Source of the DNA: Guptibacillus hwajinpoensis
Lineage (GTDB): Bacteria; Bacillota; Bacilli; Bacillales; Guptibacillaceae
Strand: one strand, 5' to 3'
Length of the DNA stretch: 64,000 nucleotides
NCBI RefSeq assembly: GCF_029277305.1
Contig: NZ_CP119526.1
Shown: one piece after another, positions 32,693 to 39,071 of the stretch
Layout: each line of letters starts with the position of its first letter
How positions within the stretch are numbered: the first letter of the stretch is position 1
Made by a program: the position numbers and the translations under genes
Notes under the pieces: generated by a model
Told to the model about the DNA's origin: nothing
What the model saw: the letters and a program-made list of their open reading frames with translations, nothing else
Database searches by the model: none

Positions 32693-33595
32693 ATGAAGAA
32701 ATTAGGAATCGTGTTAATGGTCCTATTCGTAAGCATTCTGGCGGCATGTGGATCAAATCAACAAAATGATGATCAGGCTAGTGAGGATAAAAAAGAAAGT
32801 AAGCCATTTACAATTGGTGTAATCCCTGTTCAAACTGAAGGTGAAATTGACGAAGCAATGACAAAGCTTCAGGGTGAACTTTCGAACAAACTCGATCGAG
32901 ATGTGGAAATTACCACATTTCCAGATTATAACGGTGTTGTTGAAGCAATGAATTATAATCAAATTGATATGGCTTTTTTCGGTCCACTTACTTATGTCAT
33001 TGCACATGAGAAGAGCGGTGCTAAAGCGATTGTCACGCAGTTAATCGATGGTGAACCTTTCTATCATTCTTATATCATTACAAACACGGATAATGATTGG
33101 GATACGCTAGATGCATTTTTAGAGCAAAGTGACTCAAAAACGTTTGCTTTTGGCGATCCAAATTCGACTTCTGGATCACTTATTCCATCGATTGAACTTC
33201 AAGATCGAGGCGTATTTGAAGATCAAGATAAGAACAGTTTTGAATCAGTGAAGTATACAGGCTCGCATGATGCTACTGCTTTATCCGTTCAAAACAATCA
33301 GGTTGACGCCGGAGCAATTGATAGTGCCATTTATGACCAGCTCTTAGAATCTGGCAAGATTGATGGAGATAAGCTGAAAGTGATTTGGGAATCAGAGAAG
33401 TTGTTCCAATACCCATGGGCTGTTACGAAAGAAACGGACGATGAGACGATTGATAAGCTTCAAAATGCATTTCTATCGATTGAAGATGAGTCTATTTTAA
33501 ATGCATTTGGTGCATCGAGCTTTACAAAAGCAAGTAATGAAGACTACGAGAGTATTCGTCAGGCTGCTGATAAACAAGGATTATTAAGCGAGTAA
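32693..33595 (+). CDS. PhnD-like substrate-binding lipoprotein of an oxyanion ABC transporter
   Basis: A 300-residue lipoprotein (ATG 32693 chosen behind GAGGAG); lipobox SILAACG with the lipidated Cys near residue 19. The mature part has the PhnD/PtxB layout: FTIGVIPVQTEGE at the first strand, VVEAMNYNQIDMAFFGPLTYVIA with the ligand-loop, FGDPNSTSGSLIP and VDAGAIDSAIYDQL. The family binds phosphonate, phosphite or related anions outside the cell. There are no phosphonate lyase genes nearby; instead it sits between selB and selD, so a selenium oxyanion or organoselenium ligand is a reasonable guess. Confidence 0.85.
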   Translation: MKKLGIVLMVLFVSILAACGSNQQNDDQASEDKKESKPFTIGVIPVQTEGEIDEAMTKLQGELSNKLDRDVEITTFPDYNGVVEAMNYNQIDMAFFGPLTYVIAHEKSGAKAIVTQLIDGEPFYHSYIITNTDNDWDTLDAFLEQSDSKTFAFGDPNSTSGSLIPSIELQDRGVFEDQDKNSFESVKYTGSHDATALSVQNNQVDAGAIDSAIYDQLLESGKIDGDKLKVIWESEKLFQYPWAVTKETDDETIDKLQNAFLSIEDESILNAFGASSFTKASNEDYESIRQAADKQGLLSE

Positions 33596-33597
33596 TC

Positions 33598-34350
33598 ATG
33601 GCATGGTTTAAATGGAAGCATCTAATTATTTTTATCGTGGTCATTGGATTTATGATTTGGAGCGCGAGAGTTACAGAGTTCGACATAAGAAAGTTCAGTC
33701 AGTTTAATAACATGGTGGATTTTCTATCAAATTGGTTTCCGCTGAACACGAGTATTATCCCCAAAATGCTTGAAGCAAGTTTTGTGACGCTAGGAATGGC
33801 GTTTCTTGGGAGTTTTGTAGGGCTACTAGTTGCGCTGCCAATTAGTCTTCTGGCTGCTAAAAATACAGCGGGTCGATTCTACGGAATTATCAGGATTATG
33901 CTCAGTTTTATTCGATCGATTCCAGAGATCGTACTTGGATTAATGTTTCTAACAGTAGTGGGCCCTGGGCCGTTCGCTGCAACCATTGCAATTATTGTTC
34001 ATAATGGGAGCGTGCTATCGAAATTAATTGCAGAGTTGATTGAAGCGGCAGATAAAGGGCCCCAAGAAGCGATGAAAGCCGTTGGAGCACGGTCATTACC
34101 AGGAGCGCTTTTCTCCATCTTTCCGCAAATTTGGCCAAATGTGTTATCACACTATTTCTACCGTTTTGAGGTTGCGATTCGCACATCTTTAATTCTTGGT
34201 CTTGTTGGTGGAGGGGGAATTGGGCAGCAATTGTTTGTTCATTTTAAAACGTTTCAGTATTCGACCGTAGCTGTGGATGTGATGATCATTATGATGATCG
34301 TTATTGCGGTGGATTTTCTTGGGAGTAGGGTGAGACAATATGTTATGTAA
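33598..34350 (+). CDS. PhnE-like ABC transporter permease
   Basis: A 250-residue membrane protein beginning two bases after the binding-protein stop. Six hydrophobic segments; the cytoplasmic EAA loop reads EAADKGPQEAMKAVGA, and the PhnE-type segment IRSIPEIVLGLMFLTVVGPGPFA is clear. It would form the homodimeric channel of the transporter. The last 11 bases overlap the ATPase gene, so permease and ATPase are coupled. Confidence 0.88.
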   Translation: MAWFKWKHLIIFIVVIGFMIWSARVTEFDIRKFSQFNNMVDFLSNWFPLNTSIIPKMLEASFVTLGMAFLGSFVGLLVALPISLLAAKNTAGRFYGIIRIMLSFIRSIPEIVLGLMFLTVVGPGPFAATIAIIVHNGSVLSKLIAELIEAADKGPQEAMKAVGARSLPGALFSIFPQIWPNVLSHYFYRFEVAIRTSLILGLVGGGGIGQQLFVHFKTFQYSTVAVDVMIIMMIVIAVDFLGSRVRQYVM

Positions 34351-35089
34351 GGAAGAGCTACTAACAATTCAAAGTGGTACTGTTACCTACAATAATATAG
34401 CTGCCTTAAGTGATGTCTCTCTGACGTTTTATAAAGGTGAATTTGTTTGTGTGCTCGGGAAAACGGGTGCGGGTAAATCAACTCTCATACGAACATTGAA
34501 TGGTCTTCAACCTCTCTCAGAAGGAGAAATATCTTATAATAAGAAAGTTTATAGTGAATTAGATCACGAAGGCCTAAGGCAAATCAGGAGCAACATTGGG
34601 ATGATTTTTCAACATCATCAATTAATTCCTAGGCTTTCAGTAATACAAAATGTATATACAGGCTTATTTGGATCTCGATCAACGTTTCGGAATCTTGTTG
34701 GCTTGTTTTCGAATGAGGAGAAAGAGCTCGCTCGAGACGTTCTTAATCAGGTAGAATTATTACCGTACCTAAATCAACGCGTTGATTGGCTGAGTGGTGG
34801 ACAGAGGCAAAGAGTTGGGATCGCAAGAGCGTTGATACAAAAGCCAGAAGTTTTTCTCGGTGATGAACCTGTTGCAAGTCTAGATCCAGGTACAGCAAAC
34901 CGAATTTTTCAATTGATCGAACGACTGCATTCAGAACGTCAATTACTAACAATCATGAATGTTCATGACGTTAAAATCGCAAAAAGGTATGCGTCGAGAA
35001 TTGTGGCGTTAAAAGACGGAAAGGTCGTATTTGACGATAGCCCTGAGGCATTTACTGAAGAGATTGAAGAAATGATATTTGCATATTAG
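34340..35089 (+). CDS. PhnC-like ABC transporter ATPase
   Basis: A 249-residue ATPase: Walker A GKTGAGKST near residues 39-47, Q-loop MIFQHHQLI, signature LSGGQRQRVGIARAL near 150, Walker B VFLGDEPVASLDP, and switch His in NVHDV. The PhnC-type insertion with NVYTGLFGSRSTFRNLVGLF is present. It powers import by the transporter encoded by the two preceding genes. The operon ends at a two-way terminator shared with the convergent selD. Confidence 0.92.
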   Translation: MLCKEELLTIQSGTVTYNNIAALSDVSLTFYKGEFVCVLGKTGAGKSTLIRTLNGLQPLSEGEISYNKKVYSELDHEGLRQIRSNIGMIFQHHQLIPRLSVIQNVYTGLFGSRSTFRNLVGLFSNEEKELARDVLNQVELLPYLNQRVDWLSGGQRQRVGIARALIQKPEVFLGDEPVASLDPGTANRIFQLIERLHSERQLLTIMNVHDVKIAKRYASRIVALKDGKVVFDDSPEAFTEEIEEMIFAY

Positions 35090-35090
35090 A

Positions 35091-35119
35091 AAAGCGGAAG
35101 GGATCATCCCTTCCGCTTT
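35091..35119. terminator. Bidirectional terminator between ABC operon and selD
   Basis: A perfect 13-base-pair stem (35091-35103 with 35107-35119, loop TCA). Confidence 0.9.
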
Positions 35120-35129
35120 AATTATGCGT

Positions 35130-36179
35130 TTATTTACGTGCAATTATCGCAAAATCTTCTTGCTCCGTAACATGACCAACAACGCTTGCCTCTTTCCCAT
35201 TTTCGCGCATGCGTTTTTTGTATATGTCTGCTTGATCTGATGGAAGGCTTATTAGTAAGCCACCAGATGTAACAGCATCGCATAGTAAATATTGTTCAAG
35301 TTCGCTTAAGTTTTCATACTGAACAGATTCAGAGATCCAGCGGTGGTTTGCTTTAGAACCACCTGGGACAAATCCTTGTTCAGCAAGCTCTAACGTTCCA
35401 GGAAGAACAGGAACACGGTTGTAATCAATATGAATACTCACATTGCTGCCTGTCGCCATTTCATAAGCGTGACCAAGTAATCCAAATCCAGTAACATCTG
35501 TTACCGCATTAGGGTTTAACCCAGAGAGAGACTCTGCTGCAGTTTTGTTTAATTCAGCCATTGTATTTGAAACTTTGTTAAGCTGCTCCTCAGTCAGTTT
35601 CTCAGGCTTAATAGCCGTTGTTTGAATTCCAACTCCAATAGGCTTTGTTAGAATCAGAACGTCTCCTGGTTTCGCACCAACATTCATATAGATTTGATCT
35701 GGATGAACAAGTCCTGTAACGGATAATCCGAACTTTGGCTCTTGATCATCAATCGAATGGCCACCAGCAGTGACTGCACCTGCTTCATCGACCTTGTCAG
35801 CAGCTCCTTTTAGGATTTCAGCTAGAATCGATGGGGCAAGGTTCTTAATTGGAAAACCAACAATATTTAGTACTGTTTTAGGTACACCACCCATCGCATA
35901 GACATCGCTCAATGAGTTGGCTGCAGCAATTTGACCAAACATATATGGATCATCAACGATAGGGGTAAAGAAATCTACCGTTTGAATCATTGCAAGTTCA
36001 TCAGTTAAACGGTAAACACCAGCATCATCGGAGGTTTCGACACCGACAAGTAAATTTGGATCTTTTTTCTTATTAGGCAATTGACGCAAAACTTGCGCCA
36101 GGTCCTCAGGACCAATTTTGCATCCTCAACCACCTTTTGAAGAGAATGACGTTAATCGAATTTTTTCATGACTAGACAT
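35130..36179 (-). CDS. selD: Selenophosphate synthetase SelD, itself a selenoprotein
   Basis: A plain six-frame reading gives a truncated protein because the active-site codon is TGA (36128-36126). Read through as selenocysteine, the gene runs from ATG 36179 (behind AAGGAGGTG) to 35130, 349 residues, the normal SelD length. The start of the protein contains SFSSKGGUGCKIGP, with Sec at residue 18 where other SelD proteins have Cys or Sec. Later motifs ETSDDAGVYRL, VDFFTPIVDDPYMFGQIAA-like and GGHSID are typical. It makes selenophosphate from selenide and ATP for SelA. A bacterial SECIS-like hairpin lies 12 bases after the UGA. Confidence 0.96.
36101..36113 (-). promoter_or_regulatory. SECIS-like hairpin of selD
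   Basis: In the mRNA, GGTCC-TGA-GGACC forms a perfect 5-base-pair stem, starting 12 bases after the UGA, with a G in the loop. Size and distance fit bacterial SECIS elements recognised by SelB. Confidence 0.7.
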
Positions 36180-36276
36180 ATGACCACCTCCTTACAAGAG
36201 TATAAATCTTTTCATGCATTTTTTGAAATGATATAGTATGGAAAACGGGAATTTTATTAAGGAGGTCGTTCAATTA

Positions 36277-36516
36277 ATGTACAAAGTTAAGATTGAGTTT
36301 TGCATGCAGTGAAACTACGCACCTAAAGCCGCGAGTTTCGCGGAAGCGTTATTTAACCATTTTAGAACAGGGGTTACATCACTTGAATTAATACCAAGTT
36401 CAGGTGGAGCATTTGAAGTGACTGTAAATGGTGACCGCATGCATTCCAAGTTGGAATCAGGTCACTACCCAGATCCAGAAGAATTTATTAAAGAAATGGA
36501 AAAGTTGAATTTATAG
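36277..36516 (+). CDS. SelW-like Rdx-family selenoprotein (CxxU)
   Basis: Split by an in-frame TGA at 36310-36312. With UGA as selenocysteine the gene encodes 79 residues from ATG 36277 (behind AAGGAGG) to TAG 36514. Residues 3-12 read KVKIEFCMQU, the strand-plus-CxxU redox motif of the Rdx (SelW/SelT/SelH) thioredoxin-like fold; C9 and U12 are the redox pair. NYAPKAAS directly after it, and SSGGAFEV near residue 45, also fit the family. Rdx proteins are small thiol/selenol oxidoreductases of uncertain partner. It lies between selD (divergent) and selA, so it is probably expressed with the Sec machinery. Confidence 0.93.
36329..36343 (+). promoter_or_regulatory. SECIS-like hairpin of the SelW-like gene
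   Basis: CCGCG-AGTTT-CGCGG forms a perfect 5-base-pair stem with a 5-base loop containing G, starting 16 bases after the UGA, within the range for bacterial SECIS. Confidence 0.7.
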
Positions 36517-36520
36517 TATC

Positions 36521-36545
36521 GGCACCCGGCAAAGGGTGCCTTTCC
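36521..36545 (+). terminator. Weak terminator/attenuator before selA
   Basis: A 7-base-pair stem GGCACCC/GGGTGCC (36521-36527 with 36534-36540) followed by a short T-run. It lies between the SelW-like gene and selA and may reduce selA expression relative to the selenoprotein. Confidence 0.6.
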
Positions 36546-36569
36546 TTTCGCCATTAGGAGCTGAGAATA

Positions 36570-37961
36570 TTGAATTTGTTAAGAGAACTGCCTCCAGTTC
36601 ACCTAGTACAGGAAGAACTGGTGGAAAAGGGAATTGCAACCGACCTACCTCAATCGTTAGTAAAGGAAATGATCCAACAAGAAGTGAACGAAATTCGTCA
36701 TCAATTATTAAATAACTCGTACAACGGAACTGCTCAGTCGAGAGAAGAGTTTCTGAACAAAATCATCCATACGATTCACTTGAAATCTCAGCAATCAGGT
36801 ACGCTAAACCTTAAGTCTGTTATAAACGCTACTGGTGTTGTTCTTCATACAAATCTCGGACGAGCGCGTCTTAGTGAAGCTGCACTAGAGCATATGGTGG
36901 AAGTAGCAAGAAGCTATTCTACGCTTGAATACAACCTTGAAAAAGGTGAACGAGGATCAAGACATAGCATAGCTGAGGAATGGATATGTAAATTAACAGG
37001 TGCAGAAGCCGCGATGGTAGTGAATAACAACGCTGCTGCTGTTTTCTTAATTCTCAGTGCACTAGCAGAAGAGAAGGAAGTGATCGTATCGCGTGGAGAG
37101 CTTGTGGAGATTGGTGGATCGTTTCGAGTTTCTTCGATAATGGAGGAAAGTGGTGCGAAATTAACTGAAGTTGGAACAACAAATAAAACGCATCCCTACG
37201 ATTACGAGAATGGGATTACCGATGAAACAGCCATGCTTATGAAAGTTCACCGCAGCAATTTTGCACTGATCGGTTTTACAGCTGAAGTGGAAAGATCAAA
37301 GCTCGCTAACATCGCTCGTGCTAACAATGTAATCTTTTACGAAGATTTGGGTAGCGGAGCTTTGTTTGATTATCGTAAAGCATTGATTGGCGATGAACCG
37401 ACTGTTCAAGAAACGCTTCAGGCAGGTGCTGACCTGGTTTCATTTAGCGGAGATAAGCTGCTTGGGGGACCGCAGGCAGGGATGATAGCTGGTAAGAAAA
37501 ATCTTATTGATCAACTAAAGAAACATCAACTTGCAAGGGTGCTTCGAGTTGATAAATTTACGCTTGCAGCACTTGAAGCCACACTTAAACAGCATTTGTT
37601 TAACGAAACCGATAGTATTCCGGCAATTAGAGATATTACAAAAGATGAGCATGAGATTAAATCACGTGCCGAGAGTTTTGAAGAAAAGCTTCAATTAAAT
37701 ACTTCTTCATATGTAACAGAAATTGTTCAAGGAACTTCACAGGTAGGCGGAGGGACAATGCCTGCAGTCGAGCTTCCTACGTACATTCTTTCAATTGCGT
37801 CATCATCGTTTAGTGTGAATGAGTTAGAAAAACGATTAAGAACGCATACTTCTCCTGTCATCACACGAATAAACGGAGATCGGATTTTGATGGATTTCCG
37901 CACCGTTACAGAGAGCGAAGAAGATGTAATATTAGACACATTAATGGAAATCGCACCATAA
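36570..37961 (+). CDS. selA: L-seryl-tRNA(Sec) selenium transferase SelA
   Basis: A 463-residue PLP enzyme starting with TTG 36570 behind TAGGAG. The family signatures NATGVVLHTNLGRARL (near residue 90), NNNAAAVFL and SFSGDKLLGGPQAG (with the PLP Lys) are all present. It converts Ser-tRNA(Sec) to Sec-tRNA(Sec) using selenophosphate from SelD. Together with selC, selB and selD this completes the bacterial Sec pathway. A terminator begins at its stop codon. Confidence 0.96.
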   Translation: MNLLRELPPVHLVQEELVEKGIATDLPQSLVKEMIQQEVNEIRHQLLNNSYNGTAQSREEFLNKIIHTIHLKSQQSGTLNLKSVINATGVVLHTNLGRARLSEAALEHMVEVARSYSTLEYNLEKGERGSRHSIAEEWICKLTGAEAAMVVNNNAAAVFLILSALAEEKEVIVSRGELVEIGGSFRVSSIMEESGAKLTEVGTTNKTHPYDYENGITDETAMLMKVHRSNFALIGFTAEVERSKLANIARANNVIFYEDLGSGALFDYRKALIGDEPTVQETLQAGADLVSFSGDKLLGGPQAGMIAGKKNLIDQLKKHQLARVLRVDKFTLAALEATLKQHLFNETDSIPAIRDITKDEHEIKSRAESFEEKLQLNTSSYVTEIVQGTSQVGGGTMPAVELPTYILSIASSSFSVNELEKRLRTHTSPVITRINGDRILMDFRTVTESEEDVILDTLMEIAP

Positions 37962-37986
37962 AAGACGGCCATAAGGCCGTCTTTTT
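37961..37986 (+). terminator. Terminator after selA
   Basis: A perfect 10-base-pair stem (37961-37970 with 37975-37984, loop ATAA) ending in T residues. Confidence 0.9.
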
Positions 37987-37997
37987 AGCGTTTTATT

Positions 37998-38163
37998 AAG
38001 GCTCTTTACTAAGAGGTTGTTGTTTTGTAAACGATTTTTTATAAGAAACCACACTTAGCTAATTGTAGCAGAAGGAGGCTCACCGCCCGCCTCGCGGAAA
38101 GCGAGCATCCTGGAGCGGAAATGAACCCACTCATATAGCAACAATGTATACGAAAAGAGTCTT
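37998..38163 (+). repeat. Dispersed intergenic repeat, copy 2 (internal deletion)
   Basis: Same orientation as copy 1. The left end AAGGCTCTTTACT and right end CGAAAAGAGTCTT are kept, but the core lacks the stretch between GGAGCGGAA-like sequence and GGAGGCTCACC, about 55 bases. It begins 12 bases beyond the selA terminator and so marks the other edge of the selenium island. Confidence 0.82.
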
Positions 38164-38173
38164 TGTGAATAAT

Positions 38174-38311
38174 TTAAAACCCTTCACCATTTTTTTGTCT
38201 AGTGTGGTTTCTATTCTTCACTTTATGTGAGCCCTTCATTGGCTCTGGCTGTCCAGTATGTCCCTTAGGAGCGTTTTTACGAGCGTCTTTGAATGTGTTG
38301 CTCTCTGTCAT
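38174..38311 (-). CDS. sspP: Small acid-soluble spore protein P (SspP)
   Basis: A 45-residue gene too short for standard ORF finding. ATG 38311 follows AAGGAGGGA on the minus strand. The protein has the SspP pattern: KNAPKGHTGQPEPMKGSHKVKNRNHTRQK. It is a minor coat/core protein made in the forespore. Position next to sspO and the aconitase gene is as in B. subtilis. Confidence 0.93.
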   Translation of the reverse strand: MTESNTFKDARKNAPKGHTGQPEPMKGSHKVKNRNHTRQKNGEGF

Positions 38312-38426
38312 ATGAATCCCTCCTTAGTCATTAGTATTAGCAGTAGGAAAGTACTTATGCACGTCGTATAGGAAGCTTGTACGTGGTTACACTATGTTGA
38401 AAGTAGAAGAAAAGGAGGTTGGGTTT

Positions 38427-38687
38427 ATGCCGTACAACAAGGATAAACAACAGTCGTTTCAAGCTGCTCAGCAAGGTTACGAACAGGCAATTAGTGCAAA
38501 GCAAGAAATTATTGTAAGTAGTAGTGGCTATGGAAAAGATCTTAAGCATTTGCAGCAAGAGGTTGGAGAAGCAAAGATGCAGATTGAAAATGCGCTCGTA
38601 AATGCCTCTGAACATCAGAGAGCTCAGCTACTTCAGTTTCAACAGGATTTGCAATCAATCGAAACAGAAATGAACGATAATTTGTAA
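38427..38687 (+). CDS. Small helical protein, DUF2524 (YtzC)-like
   Basis: An 86-residue soluble protein from ATG 38427, which has AAGGAGG upstream; the longer frame from 38394 has none. It is nearly all helix with heptad patterns (EQAISAKQEI, HLQQEVGEAKMQIENAL, QRAQLLQFQQDLQSIETEM). Length and the QREQL-x-QLQSL-like end resemble YtzC/DUF2524 of Bacillus; the match is by eye. It is an extra gene between sspP and sspO, transcribed opposite to both. Role unknown. Confidence 0.6.
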   Translation: MPYNKDKQQSFQAAQQGYEQAISAKQEIIVSSSGYGKDLKHLQQEVGEAKMQIENALVNASEHQRAQLLQFQQDLQSIETEMNDNL

Positions 38688-38691
38688 AGAA

Positions 38692-38719
38692 AAACCCGTC
38701 ATCTTGTGATGACGGGTTT
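38692..38719. terminator. Bidirectional terminator between the YtzC-like gene and sspO
   Basis: A perfect 12-base-pair stem (38692-38703 with 38708-38719, loop TTGT) with A and T flanks serves both convergent genes. Confidence 0.88.
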
Positions 38720-38724
38720 CAATC

Positions 38725-38874
38725 CTATTGACGCTTTTTCGTCTTTTTATTGTATTGACGTTGTTCCTGCGTCATATTTTCGTGCGCGTATTCATTATCG
38801 GAGCCTGCACCATTTCCTTGTGCGTCGGCATCATTCATTCCAGGACGAACTCCGTTTGCTTTTCGCTTACCCAT
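38725..38874 (-). CDS. sspO: Small acid-soluble spore protein O (SspO)
   Basis: A 49-residue gene from ATG 38874 behind GGAGGTG on the minus strand. The protein starts KRKANGVRPGMNDADAQGNGAG and ends with a Gln/Lys/Arg-rich tail (EQRQYNKKTKKRQ), the SspO (CotK) pattern. It is a minor spore protein; neighbours sspP and the aconitase gene are as in B. subtilis. Confidence 0.93.
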   Translation of the reverse strand: MGKRKANGVRPGMNDADAQGNGAGSDNEYAHENMTQEQRQYNKKTKKRQ

Positions 38875-38956
38875 GTTAATCACCTCCGTTCTTTTAATTT
38901 CTCCTGAAGTAGAAAATATATGTGGTGAAGGTGATAAGGTGATCTTATGAAGTATA

Positions 38957-38972
38957 ATAACAATCTTGTTAT
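38957..38972. promoter_or_regulatory. CcpC-type dyad upstream of the aconitase gene
   Basis: ATAACAA-TC-TTGTTAT is a perfect 7-base inverted repeat 100 bases before the gene. It resembles the ATAA/TTAT dyad bound by the citrate-responsive regulator CcpC at the B. subtilis citB promoter, though with 8 instead of 7 bases between the tetrads. Confidence 0.5.
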
Positions 38973-39071
38973 TTACTTATGTTTGAAAATTTACTAAGAT
39001 GGATAAAGGGAAGTTGAAAACGTTTTTTTCGACATTCGCTTTGTTATGCAATTTGGAGGAGGGAACTACAT

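Noticed and set aside
39028..39034. Perfect Spo0A-box core TTCGACA before the aconitase gene
   Set aside because: A single 7-mer is expected several times in 64 kb by chance, and no second box or clear promoter geometry supports it.
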